The notes: generated from the sequence alone by a model not told the origin. A DNA stretch of 57,790 nucleotides from Bacteroidaceae bacterium (GCA_024697945.1 JAILRU010000121.1:1-57790); one strand, 5' to 3'; positions 49,098-57,790 are shown, counted from the stretch's first letter. Numbers and translations: made by a program.

Positions 49098-49130
49098 TTT
49101 GGCTGCTTTGCTATAATTGCCGTACCTTTG
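49098..49130 (+). promoter_or_regulatory. Promoter of the small membrane protein gene
   Basis: TTTG (49098-49101), 21 bases, TACCTTTG (49123-49130), about 50 bases before the ATG. Confidence 0.7.
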
Positions 49131-49180
49131 CACCAGCAGCTGCAAAAAACGACATGTTTAACTATTAATTAAAAAGAAAA

Positions 49181-49546
49181 ATGATTATGAATGCAATTTC
49201 TGATTTCTTTGTGATGGGCAACCCTTTGGGTATGTCTGCCCTAACTCTTTTATTAGCTCTGGTGTTCCTGGCAGCATGGAAGGCTCCAGCATGGGTACGC
49301 AACATCGGCCTTATCGCGCTGGCCTGCGGATTCCTCTTCGGCGCATTCGGCCTCTACCAAATGTATGATGTCCTGCAAGAATCGTTCAAGACATTTAATG
49401 AGACGGGCGATATATCTCCATCCAATCTGGTACCAGCTCCCGTCATATATGGTGGATACAAGTGCGTTCTCGTTCCGGTTATCTATGGCATCATCATCTT
49501 CATCGTCTCACAGATAACCTACCTCTGCCAGAAGCCGAGGATATAG
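49181..49546 (+). CDS. Small membrane protein, function unknown
   Basis: 121 residues (or 119 if the second ATG at 49187 is used). Three hydrophobic segments: LTLLLALVFLAAWKAP, NIGLIALACGFLFGAFGLYQ and PVIYGIIIFIVSQITYL. The VPAPVIYGGYKCVLVPVIYGIIIF stretch recalls the channel helices of MotA/TolQ/ExbB-type proteins, but the protein is too short for a full member. Divergent from the LytTR gene with a shared regulatory region, suggesting it may be that regulator's target. Confidence 0.7.
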   Translation: MIMNAISDFFVMGNPLGMSALTLLLALVFLAAWKAPAWVRNIGLIALACGFLFGAFGLYQMYDVLQESFKTFNETGDISPSNLVPAPVIYGGYKCVLVPVIYGIIIFIVSQITYLCQKPRI

Positions 49547-49594
49547 ACAAACATCGAACTGGCAGATATCAATTAGAGGCTGGGAATAAAAAGA

Positions 49595-49629
49595 AAATTG
49601 GGGTTCCGCTTTGTGGAGAACCCCAATTT
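49595..49629. terminator. Bidirectional terminator
   Basis: Perfect 12-bp arms AAATTGGGGTTC and GAACCCCAATTT around an 11-base loop, with A-rich flank left and T-rich flank right, between convergent genes. Confidence 0.8.
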
Positions 49630-49663
49630 ATCGTTTGTATCGTTTACCGTTTTCGGGGGATAG

Positions 49664-50824
49664 TTACTTCACACTGAACTTGTAAATCGTGCTGGTGGTG
49701 TACGTTTCGCCTGGACGGAGGGTTGTGCTGGGCCATTCGGGATGGTTGGGGCTGTCGGGATAGTGCTGCGTCTCGAAGCAGAAAGCACTGCGACGAGGAT
49801 ACTTCACACCCTTCTTGCCTACGAAGCTGCCGTCGAGGAAGTTGCCTGCATAGAACTGAACACCGGGCTGGTCGGTGTACATCTCCATCACGATGCCAGT
49901 GTTGGGGTCGTAGATGCTGCCGAAAGGCTTGCTTATATCGCCCGGGTTATTCAAGATCCAGTTGTGGTCGTAGCCGTGACCGTTCACAATCTGCTGGTTG
50001 CTCTCGTCGTCGATACGCTCGCCAATGGCTGTGGCTGTGCGGAAGTCGAAGGGAGTGCCTTCTACGCTGAGCACCTCGCCTGTAACGGCCACGTCTTCGT
50101 CAACAGCGGTGATGCTGTCGGCATCGAGCCAAAGCACTTCGTCGAGGCAATCCTTCGAGCCGTCGCCGCTGAGGTTGAAGTAGCAGTGGTTGGTCAGGTT
50201 CAGCACGGTTGCCTTGTCGGTTGTTGCCTCGTAGGTAATCTGCAGGGAGTTGTCATTGGTGAGGCTATAAGTCACCTTTACCTCGATATTGCCAGGATAG
50301 CCGTCCTCGCCATCTGCGCTTGTTGTGCTGAAAGCGATACTATTGAGGTTGATAGGCTCAGCAGTCCAGATGCGGTTGTGGAAGGCAATCGGGCCGCCAC
50401 CATGCAGGCTGTTGGGACCGTTGTTGATGGGGAGCTGATAGCTCTCGCCGTCGAGGGTGAACTGACCTTTGGCAATGCGGTTGCCGTAGCGTCCGATAAG
50501 GGCACCGAAGTTGCAGCCCTCGGCTCCGTACTTCTCATAGTCGGCGATGTTGTCGTGTCCGAGGCAGACGTCCGTCATGTTGCCATCCTTGTCGGGCACC
50601 ATGATGCTGACGATGCGTCCGCCAAAGTTGGTGAAGCACACCTCCATGCCGTTCTCGTTCGAGATGGCATAGAGAGCCGTAGAGTCGCTAATGAAGTCAA
50701 CAGGATTGAGACCAGAGAGCAAGAGGCTGTCACCGCTCTCAGTGTTGCTGGCTGTCTTGCTGCCGCAGGAAACCATGCAAAGTCCGGCAGCTACTGCTGC
50801 AAGACCGAAGAAAAACTTTTTCAT
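49664..50824 (-). CDS. Aldose 1-epimerase (galactose mutarotase), lipoprotein
   Basis: 386 residues. Lipoprotein signal with MVSC lipobox (MKKFFFGLAAVAAGLCMVSC). Mutarotase fold: FGGRIVSIMVPDKDG, ALIGRYGNRIAKGQF, NNGPNSLHGGGPIAFHNRIW (catalytic His), NLTNHCYFNLSG (second His), HGYDHNWIL and FCFETQHYPDSPNHPEWPSTTLRPGE (catalytic Glu). Interconverts the alpha and beta anomers of sugars such as galactose, glucose, xylose or arabinose. Membrane anchoring fits a role beside surface or periplasmic glycosidases. Confidence 0.93.
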   Translation of the reverse strand: MKKFFFGLAAVAAGLCMVSCGSKTASNTESGDSLLLSGLNPVDFISDSTALYAISNENGMEVCFTNFGGRIVSIMVPDKDGNMTDVCLGHDNIADYEKYGAEGCNFGALIGRYGNRIAKGQFTLDGESYQLPINNGPNSLHGGGPIAFHNRIWTAEPINLNSIAFSTTSADGEDGYPGNIEVKVTYSLTNDNSLQITYEATTDKATVLNLTNHCYFNLSGDGSKDCLDEVLWLDADSITAVDEDVAVTGEVLSVEGTPFDFRTATAIGERIDDESNQQIVNGHGYDHNWILNNPGDISKPFGSIYDPNTGIVMEMYTDQPGVQFYAGNFLDGSFVGKKGVKYPRRSAFCFETQHYPDSPNHPEWPSTTLRPGETYTTSTIYKFSVK

Positions 50825-50829
50825 AATGA

Positions 50830-50866
50830 TGAAACGTTAAAATGTTAAAGAGTTAAAATGTTAATT
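50830..50866. repeat. Octamer array upstream of the epimerase gene
   Basis: AAACGTTA, AAATGTTA, AAGAGTTA, AAATGTTA: four 8-bp units in the leader of the epimerase gene. Confidence 0.85.
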
Positions 50867-50880
50867 ATGAAATGTGATGG

Positions 50881-50914
50881 CAAAGTTACAATTATACGGG
50901 CAAATAGCAAAAGA
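50881..50914 (-). promoter_or_regulatory. Promoter of the epimerase gene
   Basis: Minus strand TTTG, 22 bases, TAACTTTG (50881-50888). The octamer array lies in the predicted 5' leader. Confidence 0.65.
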
Positions 50915-50928
50915 AAAGGAACAAAATG

Positions 50929-50959
50929 TTGCTTTGTATTAAAATATCTGTTATCTTTG
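50929..50959 (+). promoter_or_regulatory. Promoter of the fasciclin lipoprotein gene
   Basis: TTG, 20 bases, TATCTTTG (50952-50959). Divergent from the epimerase promoter. Confidence 0.7.
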
Positions 50960-51015
50960 CATAAAATTTTATCAATATTATTTTGAAAAAACAGATAAAA
51001 CAAACAAATACGGAT

Positions 51016-53151
51016 ATGAGACGATTCTCAAACTTGCTCAAACTTGGCCTTGCGGCAGTCAGCCTCGTCTGCCTGTGGAACTGCAAGGAAAACATCGATA
51101 CTTCTGCACGCTACGTGTTCAAGGAAGAGACCATCCAAAGTTATCTGGAAAAGCACGAGGCCTACAGCTCCTACGTGGACATACTGCGCCATGTGAACAT
51201 CAGCAAACTCAGCGATTCGAAGGTTAGCCAGCTGCTGAGCGCACGTGGCGTCTATACCGTCTTCGCACCAAACAACGACGCCGTACAGAAATACCTCGAG
51301 GAACTGGTGGAGGACGGGCTCATCCCAGAGCCCTCGTGGGACGCTTTCCCCAATGAGCAGAAGCTCGACTCCATCCGTAAGGTCATCGTCTTCAACAGCA
51401 TCATCGACGGCGGAGACGAACTCAACGCCTACTTCGAGACGGGAGACTTCCCCAATGACAAGGACGAATTCATCCTCGGAACCCTGAACGACAAGAAACT
51501 CTCCGTCAGGAAACCCGCCAACCAGCCCGACAGCATCTACATCAATGACATCTGTCCCGTCAGCGTGAAGGAACGCGACATCCTCACCATCAATGGCGTC
51601 ATTCATCAGATGGAAAAGGTCATCGCCCCGAAGGACATCACCGCCGCCAGCTACATCCAGGAATGCCTCGACGAGAAGAGGGACGGGTTCCTGACCTGTT
51701 TCCGCGTCATACAGGCTTGCGGCCTGCTCGACACGCTCAGGGCTGTGCGCGACGAGAAATACGAGGAGCTCTACCAGCAAGGCCAGATTCCAGACTTGGT
51801 GGGCATGGTGGCTGCCGGATTTGCTGAAGGCGAAATCGGCTATGCGCCCAAGCACCGACTCTATGGCTTCACCATCTTTGCCGAGCCCGACGACTTCTGG
51901 CGCAGCGAGGGCATCGACCCACAAGACCCCGATTTGTTCAAAAAGCTCATCCAGTGGATTCTCGACAACCACCAGTACAGCGAAGACGACCGTTTCACGA
52001 CCGACGAGAACTACGCGAGCGAGGACAACCTGCTCTACCAGTGGATAACATACCACATCCTGCCCATGCGCATCCCGAAGGGCAAACTGGTGTTCCACAT
52101 CAACGAATACGGCTACAACCTGAACAAGCCCTATACGTATTCCATCCCCGTCTATGAGTTCTACACCACGATGGGCAAGCGCCGCCTCTTCAAACTCATA
52201 GAGAGCGGTGCCAGCAACGGCGTTTACATCAACCGCTTCCCCATTACCGACAACGGACGCCGAGGCACCGGCGAGGAGATCGGTTGCGACCCGGACAAGG
52301 TGGGCAGCCTAGTAGATACCGAATCGCCACTGACCATCCTGAGCGATATGGTGAACTGCTGCGTCTATCCCATCGACGCTCCCATCTCCTACAACGACGC
52401 TACGCGCGACAACTTCCAGAAGAACCGCATCCGCTTCGACGGCATGAGCCTCTTCCCCGAAGCCATGAACAACGACATGCGACTGAAAAAGGCTTCGGAT
52501 GAACGCTACAAGCACGTCTTTATCCCAAACACGCAAAAGACTTACAACTACTTCGAGAATATGCAGCAGAACGCCGACATGCTCTTTGTCTATTACAACG
52601 CATGGAACGACGACTGGTGCAACCTCCACCGCGACGAGATGAAGGCTGTGGGACGCTTCGAAGTCATGTTCAAACTGCCGCCCGTACCACGGCGCGGCAC
52701 TTACGAGGTGCGATACAAGGTGCTTGCCAACTCCAAACGCGGCGTGGCGCAGATATACTTTGGTTCCGACCCCGACAAGCTGCCCGTCGCTGGCATCCCC
52801 CTGGACCTGACAATGGACTGCAGGAACGACATCACTGCCAGACTGGTCGGTTGGGAAAGGGATACTGACGACGATGACTACGATGCCGAGGTCGATAAGA
52901 AGATGCGTAACAATGGCTACATGAAGGGCCCGAAGTCCATCAACTCAGCCGACGGCACAGAGCGCGACTACAACGACCGCGAGAACATCCGCCACATCTT
53001 CGTACGTCAGACCCTCGACCCCAACGAGACCTACTACATCAAGCTTAAGTCCGTCCTTGACGCAGAGAAGAAGGAGTTCTACATGGACTTCATCGAATAC
53101 TGCGCCAAGGAGATTTACGACAATCCCGAGAAGCCCGAAGACATCTGGTAA
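51016..53151 (+). CDS. Fasciclin-domain outer-surface lipoprotein
   Basis: 711 residues from the ATG at 51016; a TTG at 50983 in the same frame would place a charged tail before the signal. Lipoprotein signal RRFSNLLKLGLAAVSLVCLW with lipobox cysteine in LWNC. A fasciclin-like domain follows (VDILRHVNISKLSD, LSARGVYTVFAPNNDAVQKYLEEL, INGVIHQMEKVIAPKDI), a second partial one (HILPMRIPKGKL), and a C-terminal beta-rich domain (YEVRYKVLANSKRGVAQIYFG, DETYYIKLKSVL-like). Such proteins accompany SusC/SusD systems in Bacteroidetes, where they may contribute to surface glycan binding; no SusC/SusD lies within this window. Confidence 0.83.
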   Translation: MRRFSNLLKLGLAAVSLVCLWNCKENIDTSARYVFKEETIQSYLEKHEAYSSYVDILRHVNISKLSDSKVSQLLSARGVYTVFAPNNDAVQKYLEELVEDGLIPEPSWDAFPNEQKLDSIRKVIVFNSIIDGGDELNAYFETGDFPNDKDEFILGTLNDKKLSVRKPANQPDSIYINDICPVSVKERDILTINGVIHQMEKVIAPKDITAASYIQECLDEKRDGFLTCFRVIQACGLLDTLRAVRDEKYEELYQQGQIPDLVGMVAAGFAEGEIGYAPKHRLYGFTIFAEPDDFWRSEGIDPQDPDLFKKLIQWILDNHQYSEDDRFTTDENYASEDNLLYQWITYHILPMRIPKGKLVFHINEYGYNLNKPYTYSIPVYEFYTTMGKRRLFKLIESGASNGVYINRFPITDNGRRGTGEEIGCDPDKVGSLVDTESPLTILSDMVNCCVYPIDAPISYNDATRDNFQKNRIRFDGMSLFPEAMNNDMRLKKASDERYKHVFIPNTQKTYNYFENMQQNADMLFVYYNAWNDDWCNLHRDEMKAVGRFEVMFKLPPVPRRGTYEVRYKVLANSKRGVAQIYFGSDPDKLPVAGIPLDLTMDCRNDITARLVGWERDTDDDDYDAEVDKKMRNNGYMKGPKSINSADGTERDYNDRENIRHIFVRQTLDPNETYYIKLKSVLDAEKKEFYMDFIEYCAKEIYDNPEKPEDIW

Positions 53152-53157
53152 TCCCTC

Positions 53158-54279
53158 TTATTGCCCCACAATCCACTTGCTTCCAGGCAAGAAGGAGATG
53201 AGTTTCGTGGTGACGGCGCAGCAGATGTAGCTCAGCACGGCAATCGCAGGAATGGCTGCCCATACTGGGATGAGAGGCTCTGCCTGATTACCATTAACGA
53301 AATAGACTGCGATGGGCGCAAGGAAGAACATGTGCATCAGGTACATGCCGAAGCTCAGCTTGGCTATTGACGTGACAATGCGCGGCGCAGGCTTCTGAAT
53401 GGTAGAGAACATGAGGAAGAGGCCGAAGGTTGCAAGCAGCACGTTCAGCGTGCAGAACTCCCAACTCCATTCAAGCATCGGTGTCTCGATGGCAACACCC
53501 GGCTCACCCTTCAACCAGAAGCTCCATGCCGTAAAGGCTGCTCCAACAAGGAAGCAGACCAGGCCGACGCTGATGCGCTTCCCATTGCCCCACGTGAGGT
53601 GGAAGCGGATGTAATGCGCCAGCACAAGATAGCCGAGATAGCCCGAACAGTACCAAAGCATGTGGAAGCCGTTCCAGAAACACTCGCCCCAGAGCTCATC
53701 GCTGACAAAGCGATGCAGCCATGGCATTATCGTGGAGAAGGCGAAGATGTAAAGGAAGAGACGCTCGTCCTTTGCCGATGCTTTCTCGAGCCAGGGTGAC
53801 ACGACAGGAATGATAAGGTAGAGACTGATGAGGGGATACATGAACCACAGATGACCTGCCATCGAAGGGAAGTTCCAAGGCAGACGGCAGAAGTCAGCCC
53901 ACGACGTCTCCCACGTCATACCGCCCCAAGCCAGAGGCAGGAAGCAGTACAGCAACATGAAGACAATCATCGGTGGCAGGATGCGTAGCGCACGTCTGCG
54001 GTAGAAGTCCGTCATGCTCACTCCGGGCTTCATCGGCACCAGCAGGAAGGCACTGATGGTCATAAACAAAGGCACTGCCGTACGTCCCAAACCGCCGTCG
54101 TAGAAGGCGACCCAGAAGCGGTTGGCCTCGTTGGCAAGCTTCGACACATTGCCAGCCAAGCCACTGTCGTCAGCACCATAGAAATTCTCGCTGGCGTGTA
54201 CCAGCATTACCATAAAACACGCAATAACGCGAATCCAATCAACAAAAGCAATACGCTGCTCTTTCAATTCACAATTCAT
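53158..54279 (-). CDS. Acyltransferase 3 family membrane protein
   Basis: 373 residues with about ten membrane helices. Family motifs: AFVDWIRVIACFMVMLVHASEN (the catalytic-type histidine), GRTAVPLFMTISAFLLVP, RRRALRILPPMIVFMLLYCF and HLWFMYPLISLYLIIPV. Members transfer O-acyl groups, usually acetyl, to surface polysaccharides or peptidoglycan. The substrate is unknown. The first codons (MNCELKE) are the end of an AATTCAT heptamer array. Convergent with the fasciclin gene, with only six bases between. Confidence 0.9.
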   Translation of the reverse strand: MNCELKEQRIAFVDWIRVIACFMVMLVHASENFYGADDSGLAGNVSKLANEANRFWVAFYDGGLGRTAVPLFMTISAFLLVPMKPGVSMTDFYRRRALRILPPMIVFMLLYCFLPLAWGGMTWETSWADFCRLPWNFPSMAGHLWFMYPLISLYLIIPVVSPWLEKASAKDERLFLYIFAFSTIMPWLHRFVSDELWGECFWNGFHMLWYCSGYLGYLVLAHYIRFHLTWGNGKRISVGLVCFLVGAAFTAWSFWLKGEPGVAIETPMLEWSWEFCTLNVLLATFGLFLMFSTIQKPAPRIVTSIAKLSFGMYLMHMFFLAPIAVYFVNGNQAEPLIPVWAAIPAIAVLSYICCAVTTKLISFLPGSKWIVGQ

Positions 54280-54297
54280 AATTCATAATTCATAATT
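54264..54297. repeat. Heptamer array at the acyltransferase start
   Basis: AATTCAC, AATTCAT, AATTCAT, AATTCAT, AATT units cover the acyltransferase ATG and the gap to the upstream PH-domain gene. Confidence 0.88.
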
Positions 54298-54832
54298 ACG
54301 CTTCTCCGTTGACCCCTTCTTGTGAGGGGACGGGGGAGGCTTCAGGTTTTTCCTTTATCGAGGCGCAGATAATCTTCCGAACCTTCATGGGCTGCTCTAT
54401 GCAATGCACCTGATGCGAGGTGCCGCCGCTGCCAACCATCTCCACGCAACCCGTTCCGATGATGCGCTGCCAGAGGGACTGGTAGAAGTTGACCGTCTCG
54501 ATGCGAGCCAGGGGAATCTCCGTCATCTTGATGTTGAAGATGCCGTCCTTCTGCACGAAGCGCGTGTCCGTCACGGCGAACTCGGTACGGGTGCGGATGA
54601 TGCGCCCGATAATCCAGACGAAAAACGCCAGCACCAGCAGGACAATGCCTGCGTAGAAGAGCGGCTGCTGGTGCTCCGGATAAACGGTATAGGCCAGCGC
54701 AATGGCAGCTATTCCACACAAGACGAACACAGTGGCAAAGAACAGGTACCTGAATATTGCCGACCAGTGCAGCCGTCCGTTGTAAATGATTCTCTCGCCT
54801 TCCTCGAGGCTCTGTTTGATGTAATTCGCCAT
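54296..54832 (-). CDS. PH-domain (bPH2-like) membrane protein
   Basis: 178 residues. Two membrane helices (IFRYLFFATVFVLCGIAAIALAY and LFYAGIVLLVLAFFVWIIGRII) followed by a bacterial PH-like domain (RTRTEFAVTDTRFVQKDGIFNIKMTEIPLARIETVNFYQS, GTGCVEMVGSGG). Function unknown. The C-terminal ASPVPSQEGVNGEA is encoded by an imperfect palindrome (CCCCTC-ACAAGA-AGGGG), similar to one inside the channel-CotH gene. Seventeen bases upstream of the acyltransferase, likely one operon. Confidence 0.85.
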   Translation of the reverse strand: MANYIKQSLEEGERIIYNGRLHWSAIFRYLFFATVFVLCGIAAIALAYTVYPEHQQPLFYAGIVLLVLAFFVWIIGRIIRTRTEFAVTDTRFVQKDGIFNIKMTEIPLARIETVNFYQSLWQRIIGTGCVEMVGSGGTSHQVHCIEQPMKVRKIICASIKEKPEASPVPSQEGVNGEA

Positions 54833-54851
54833 AATCTTAAGAATTTCTCTG

Positions 54852-54882
54852 CAAAGATAGCGCGTTTTTGCTTACAAAGCAA
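54852..54882 (-). promoter_or_regulatory. Promoter of the PH-domain/acyltransferase operon
   Basis: Minus strand TTG, 20 bases, TATCTTTG (54852-54859), 20 bases before the ATG at 54832. Confidence 0.7.
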
Positions 54883-54935
54883 GAAACAAGGCAGGAAAGT
54901 TTGCCCCAGCGCTCACTACTTATCTTAAAAAAGCA

Positions 54936-54943
54936 TATCTTTG
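54936..54943 (+). promoter_or_regulatory. Putative -7 box of the GH66-like gene
   Basis: TATCTTTG 26 bases before the ATG at 54970; no clear -33 element. Confidence 0.55.
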
Positions 54944-54969
54944 CAGAAGAATAGACATATTATATATAT

Positions 54970-57639
54970 ATGAAACGAATATCACATATCCTGCTTGTTC
55001 TGCTATTGGCAACGCCGATGCAGGCAGCACTCTATATCGTAGGCTCTGCCATCAATACCAACTGGAACCGGCAATCCATGACAGAACAGGCGGACGGCAT
55101 CTACACTTGGGAGGGCTATCTCTTTCATGGCGGAGAACTGAAGTTCATGACGGAAGCCACGGACTGGGGCGACCACTGGGGACCCTCTGCAGCCAACGCC
55201 CCATTGCGCATGGGCATCCAGAGCATTGCCCTACACACGAGCGGCGACTACAAGTACCGCGTGGATAACATCGGACGCTGCAAGGTGCAGGTCGATACGA
55301 AAACGAAGAAGATTCAGATTGCCGACGCTGATGGCAACCTGCCCACGGTACGCCTGTACCCGCCCCAGCTCTATCCCATCGGCACCGCCGTCGGCACGAC
55401 GTTCTCCGACAAGAACGACTTCGCGCTCCACGAGGACGCGCCCGATGCAGGCACCTACAGCGGCATGCTCACGCTCGGCTCGGGCACAATGGCGCTGCAC
55501 AGCAAGTCCTACAAGAAGACGACAGACGTCCGCACCATCGCACCCATGCTCGACACGGGCGCAAACGCCAAGCTGCCCAAGCTGCGCTACAGCATCGAGA
55601 CGGACAAGTGCAGCTACGCCCCTGGCGAGACGGTGAAGCTGACAATGTCGAGCGCCCCGCCATCCAACGCTCGCGTCCGCTACCGCTACATGGGCGACAT
55701 CGTCACCGACACAGTGCTCACCACGCGCACATGGACCTGGACTGCCCCGCCTGAAGACTTCCGAGGCTACATGGTGGAGGTGTATAAGACGACAACGGAC
55801 GACGCACAACAATCAACGGACAACATCCTTGCCACCATCGCCATCGACATCAGCTCCGACTGGACACGCTTCCCCCGCTACGGCTTCGTGGCAACCTTCG
55901 GGAACGACAAGACACAGAGCAAGACAAAGACGGAGATGAAATGGCTCAACCGCTGCCACATCAACGGCGTGCAGTTCCAGGACTGGCACTACTGCCACGA
56001 CTGGCCGTTGGGCGGCACCAGAGAGGGCGGGCTGTGGGCGACCTACAAGGACATCGCCAACCGCACCATCGTCACCTCCTCCATCAAGAACTACCTGAAG
56101 GCACAGCACGAACGCGGCATGAAGGGCATCTTCTACAACCTCTGCTTCGGCATCCTGGACGGCTGGGAGGAGCGAGGCGTGAAGCCCGAATGGTTCATCT
56201 TCAAGGACAAAAACCATACGACGCGCGACAAACACGACCTGCCCGACTCATGGAAGAGCGACATCTATCTGGCCAACCCGGAGAATGAGGAATGGCTCGC
56301 CCATCTGGCGGAGCGCAACGACGAGGTGTATTCCTTCCTCGACTTCGACGGCTATCAGATTGACCAGCTCGGCTCACGCGGTACGGTCTATGACTACAAC
56401 GGGAATAGCGTAAATCTCCGGAACGGATTTGCCACCTTCATCAACTACATGAAGAACCGGCACCCCGAGAAGCGACTCATCATGAATGCCGTCTCCGGGT
56501 GGGGCGTCAGCCAAATTGCCGGAACGGGAAAGGTGGACTTCCTGTACTCTGAAGTATGGGGAAATCATGCGGGCAACAGCCTGACAAGCGGAGAAGGACG
56601 CTTCTCGAACATCAAGAGCGTCATCGACGAGAACCGCAGTCAAAACCCGGCTTTGCGCTCCGTCCTTGCCGCCTATATGAACTACACCACGGACGGCAAG
56701 AACTTCAACACGCCTGGCATCATCATGGCCGACGCCGTGATGTTCGCCCTGGGCGGCTCGCACCTGGAGCTTGGCGGCGACCACATGCTCTGCCGCGAGT
56801 ACTTCCCCTACGATGGCATGAAATGGCACAGCCAGCTGGAAGACTGGATGACGCGATACTACGACTTCCTGACAGGCTACGAGAACCTGCTGCGCGACGA
56901 CTGGACGGAGCGGACGAGCGTCAGGGCCACCTGCTCAGACGTCACCATCAACACATGGGAGCCCGCAGCCAATCAGGTGACGCTGCTTGCCCGCGAAGTG
57001 AACGGCAGGCAGGTCGTCCACCTCCTCAACTTCACCCATGAAGAGACGGCAACCGACGTCAGCAACGACTACATGCTCTGCTGGCACGACAGAGACGCCA
57101 CCCGTCCCTGGCCTAAGCGCCTCGAGAACCTCACCATCCGCATCACAGGCATGACCGGCATGGGCAGGGTGCGGCGCATCTGGGCAGCCTCGCCCGACTA
57201 CTGCGGCGGCGCCATGCAGGAGCTGACGGACTACAGATACATCCCCTCCTCCGGCACCGTCACCCTGACGCTCCCCGCCCTGCAGTTCTGGACGATGATA
57301 GTCGTCGAGCCCGAGACGGCAACCACGAAGGACAACACAATCTATGCCCCCGCCACCAACGACGAGTCGCTCGTGCCTGACATTACATCGTCACTTGCAG
57401 CAACCACTTCCAGCACCCGCGCCTGGAGCCTCACCCTCGACGAGGGCACCTACGAAGTGCATGCCGACATCCCCGCCGGCACCCTCACCCTGCAAAAGGA
57501 AAACAGTAGTGCAATCGTCCTCCCCCTCGAAAATGGTCAATGGACAATGGTAAATGGTCAATGGACTCCTTCCGGCCTACCTGCCACCCCACAGTCTCGC
57601 GGAATCCTCATCACCAAAGGCCGGAAACAACTCCGATAG
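54970..57639 (+). CDS. Secreted GH66 dextranase-like glycosidase with N-terminal SusE/F-like domain
   Basis: 889 residues. Signal peptide MKRISHILLVLLLATPMQA. The N-terminal domain 20-115 (LYIVGSAINTNWNRQSMT, GIYTWEGYLFHGGELKFMTE) resembles SusE/SusF starch-binding domains. A linker and Ig-like domain (YSIETDKCSYAPGETVKLTM) precede the GH66 barrel 310-690: VQFQDWHYCHDWPLGG, nucleophile Asp465 in DGYQIDQLG, acid/base Glu528 in DFLYSEVWG. C-terminal beta-domains follow. The tail SRGILITKGRKQLR is export-like, preceded by heptamer-encoded NGQWTMVNGQW. Known family members cut or cyclise alpha-1,6-glucan (dextran). Confidence 0.88.
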   Translation: MKRISHILLVLLLATPMQAALYIVGSAINTNWNRQSMTEQADGIYTWEGYLFHGGELKFMTEATDWGDHWGPSAANAPLRMGIQSIALHTSGDYKYRVDNIGRCKVQVDTKTKKIQIADADGNLPTVRLYPPQLYPIGTAVGTTFSDKNDFALHEDAPDAGTYSGMLTLGSGTMALHSKSYKKTTDVRTIAPMLDTGANAKLPKLRYSIETDKCSYAPGETVKLTMSSAPPSNARVRYRYMGDIVTDTVLTTRTWTWTAPPEDFRGYMVEVYKTTTDDAQQSTDNILATIAIDISSDWTRFPRYGFVATFGNDKTQSKTKTEMKWLNRCHINGVQFQDWHYCHDWPLGGTREGGLWATYKDIANRTIVTSSIKNYLKAQHERGMKGIFYNLCFGILDGWEERGVKPEWFIFKDKNHTTRDKHDLPDSWKSDIYLANPENEEWLAHLAERNDEVYSFLDFDGYQIDQLGSRGTVYDYNGNSVNLRNGFATFINYMKNRHPEKRLIMNAVSGWGVSQIAGTGKVDFLYSEVWGNHAGNSLTSGEGRFSNIKSVIDENRSQNPALRSVLAAYMNYTTDGKNFNTPGIIMADAVMFALGGSHLELGGDHMLCREYFPYDGMKWHSQLEDWMTRYYDFLTGYENLLRDDWTERTSVRATCSDVTINTWEPAANQVTLLAREVNGRQVVHLLNFTHEETATDVSNDYMLCWHDRDATRPWPKRLENLTIRITGMTGMGRVRRIWAASPDYCGGAMQELTDYRYIPSSGTVTLTLPALQFWTMIVVEPETATTKDNTIYAPATNDESLVPDITSSLAATTSSTRAWSLTLDEGTYEVHADIPAGTLTLQKENSSAIVLPLENGQWTMVNGQWTPSGLPATPQSRGILITKGRKQLR
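57530..57566. repeat. Heptamer array inside CDS
   Basis: AATGGTC, AATGGAC, AATGGTA, AATGGTC, AATGGAC: five 7-bp units encode ENGQWTMVNGQWT just before the C-terminal tail of the GH66-like protein. Confidence 0.92.
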
Positions 57640-57651
57640 TTATATAACTAT

Positions 57652-57790
57652 GAGGGTGTGTCAAAATACAATTAATATAATATAAACAACGGATTACACG
57701 GATTTGACGGATTTAAGCCACGCTGATAATCAGCATTTAAGATAATCCGTTGAATCAGTGTAATCCGTTGTTGTTAATTATGACACACCC
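57652..57790. mobile_element. MITE-like element, second copy, running to the window end
   Basis: Starts GAGGGTGTGTCA and ends TGACACACCC at the last base; the termini match the element at 10402-10557, while the interior differs. The interior is a long imperfect hairpin (AACAACGGATTACAC against GTGTAATCCGTTGTT, centre GCTGA-TAA-TCAGC) with 9-bp units ACGGATTAC, ACGGATTTG, ACGGATTTA. The window ending in a repeat may mark a contig boundary. Confidence 0.65.

Overview
The window reads as a chromosomal segment of a gut or rumen Bacteroidales bacterium, most likely Prevotella or a close relative. Reasons: Bacteroidetes-type promoters (TTTG, about 20 bases, TAnnTTTG) before many genes; Bacteroidetes lipoproteins and short C-terminal tails of the GIYI-GKKV type; a GH10-CE1 protein with the architecture of the Prevotella Xyn10D-Fae1A xylanase/feruloyl esterase; and a DUF1599, DoxX-like, tpiA, SPOR, folE gene order typical of the group. 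No rRNA, tRNA or CRISPR array was seen, and no SusC/SusD pair lies inside the window.

Layout. 1-4907 (minus): an edge-truncated secreted protein made of repeated modules and a glutaminase-A-like protein with two inserted beta-sandwich modules. 4908-5394: a divergent intergenic region holding a remarkable 11-bp periodic array. 5395-10368 (plus): a CobW-type GTPase and a 1195-residue secreted protein ending in a dockerin-like module. 10402-10557: a small element with inverted termini. 10667-17924 (plus): DUF1599, a DoxX-like membrane protein, triosephosphate isomerase, a SPOR protein, GTP cyclohydrolase I, then iorA, iorB and an aminotransferase. 17960-25156 (minus): a voltage-gated K+ channel continuous in frame with a CotH-kinase/GLUG/dockerin-like protein, then nagA and a glmM-type mutase.

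25214-44820 is a xylan/arabinoxylan locus. It holds five GH43 proteins (some fused to CBM6 or an esterase), a GH10-CE1, a CE6-CE1, two GH31 enzymes, a small lipoprotein and a small secreted beta-rich protein. The minus-strand run 44820 to 30710 looks like one co-directional unit that would cut xylan (GH10), strip arabinose and xylose (GH43, GH31) and remove acetyl and feruloyl groups (CE6, CE1, alpha/beta hydrolase). 44886-57790 carries an HU-like DNA-binding protein, an ECF sigma/anti-sigma/secreted protein operon, a LytTR membrane regulator divergent from a small membrane protein, an aldose epimerase lipoprotein, a fasciclin lipoprotein, an acyltransferase, a PH-domain membrane protein and a GH66 dextranase-like enzyme. 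The window ends in a second copy of the inverted-terminus element.

The feature no gene annotation explains is a family of degenerate short-period tandem repeats (mostly 7 bp, also 8, 11, about 21 and 23 bp). They sit in most intergenic gaps, supply several stop codons, encode the hydrophobic core of at least seven signal peptides, and are inserted in frame inside catalytic or binding domains, where paralogues in this same window lack the extra residues. In three genes, inverted copies flank the start codon. This repeat system is the main candidate for something undescribed.
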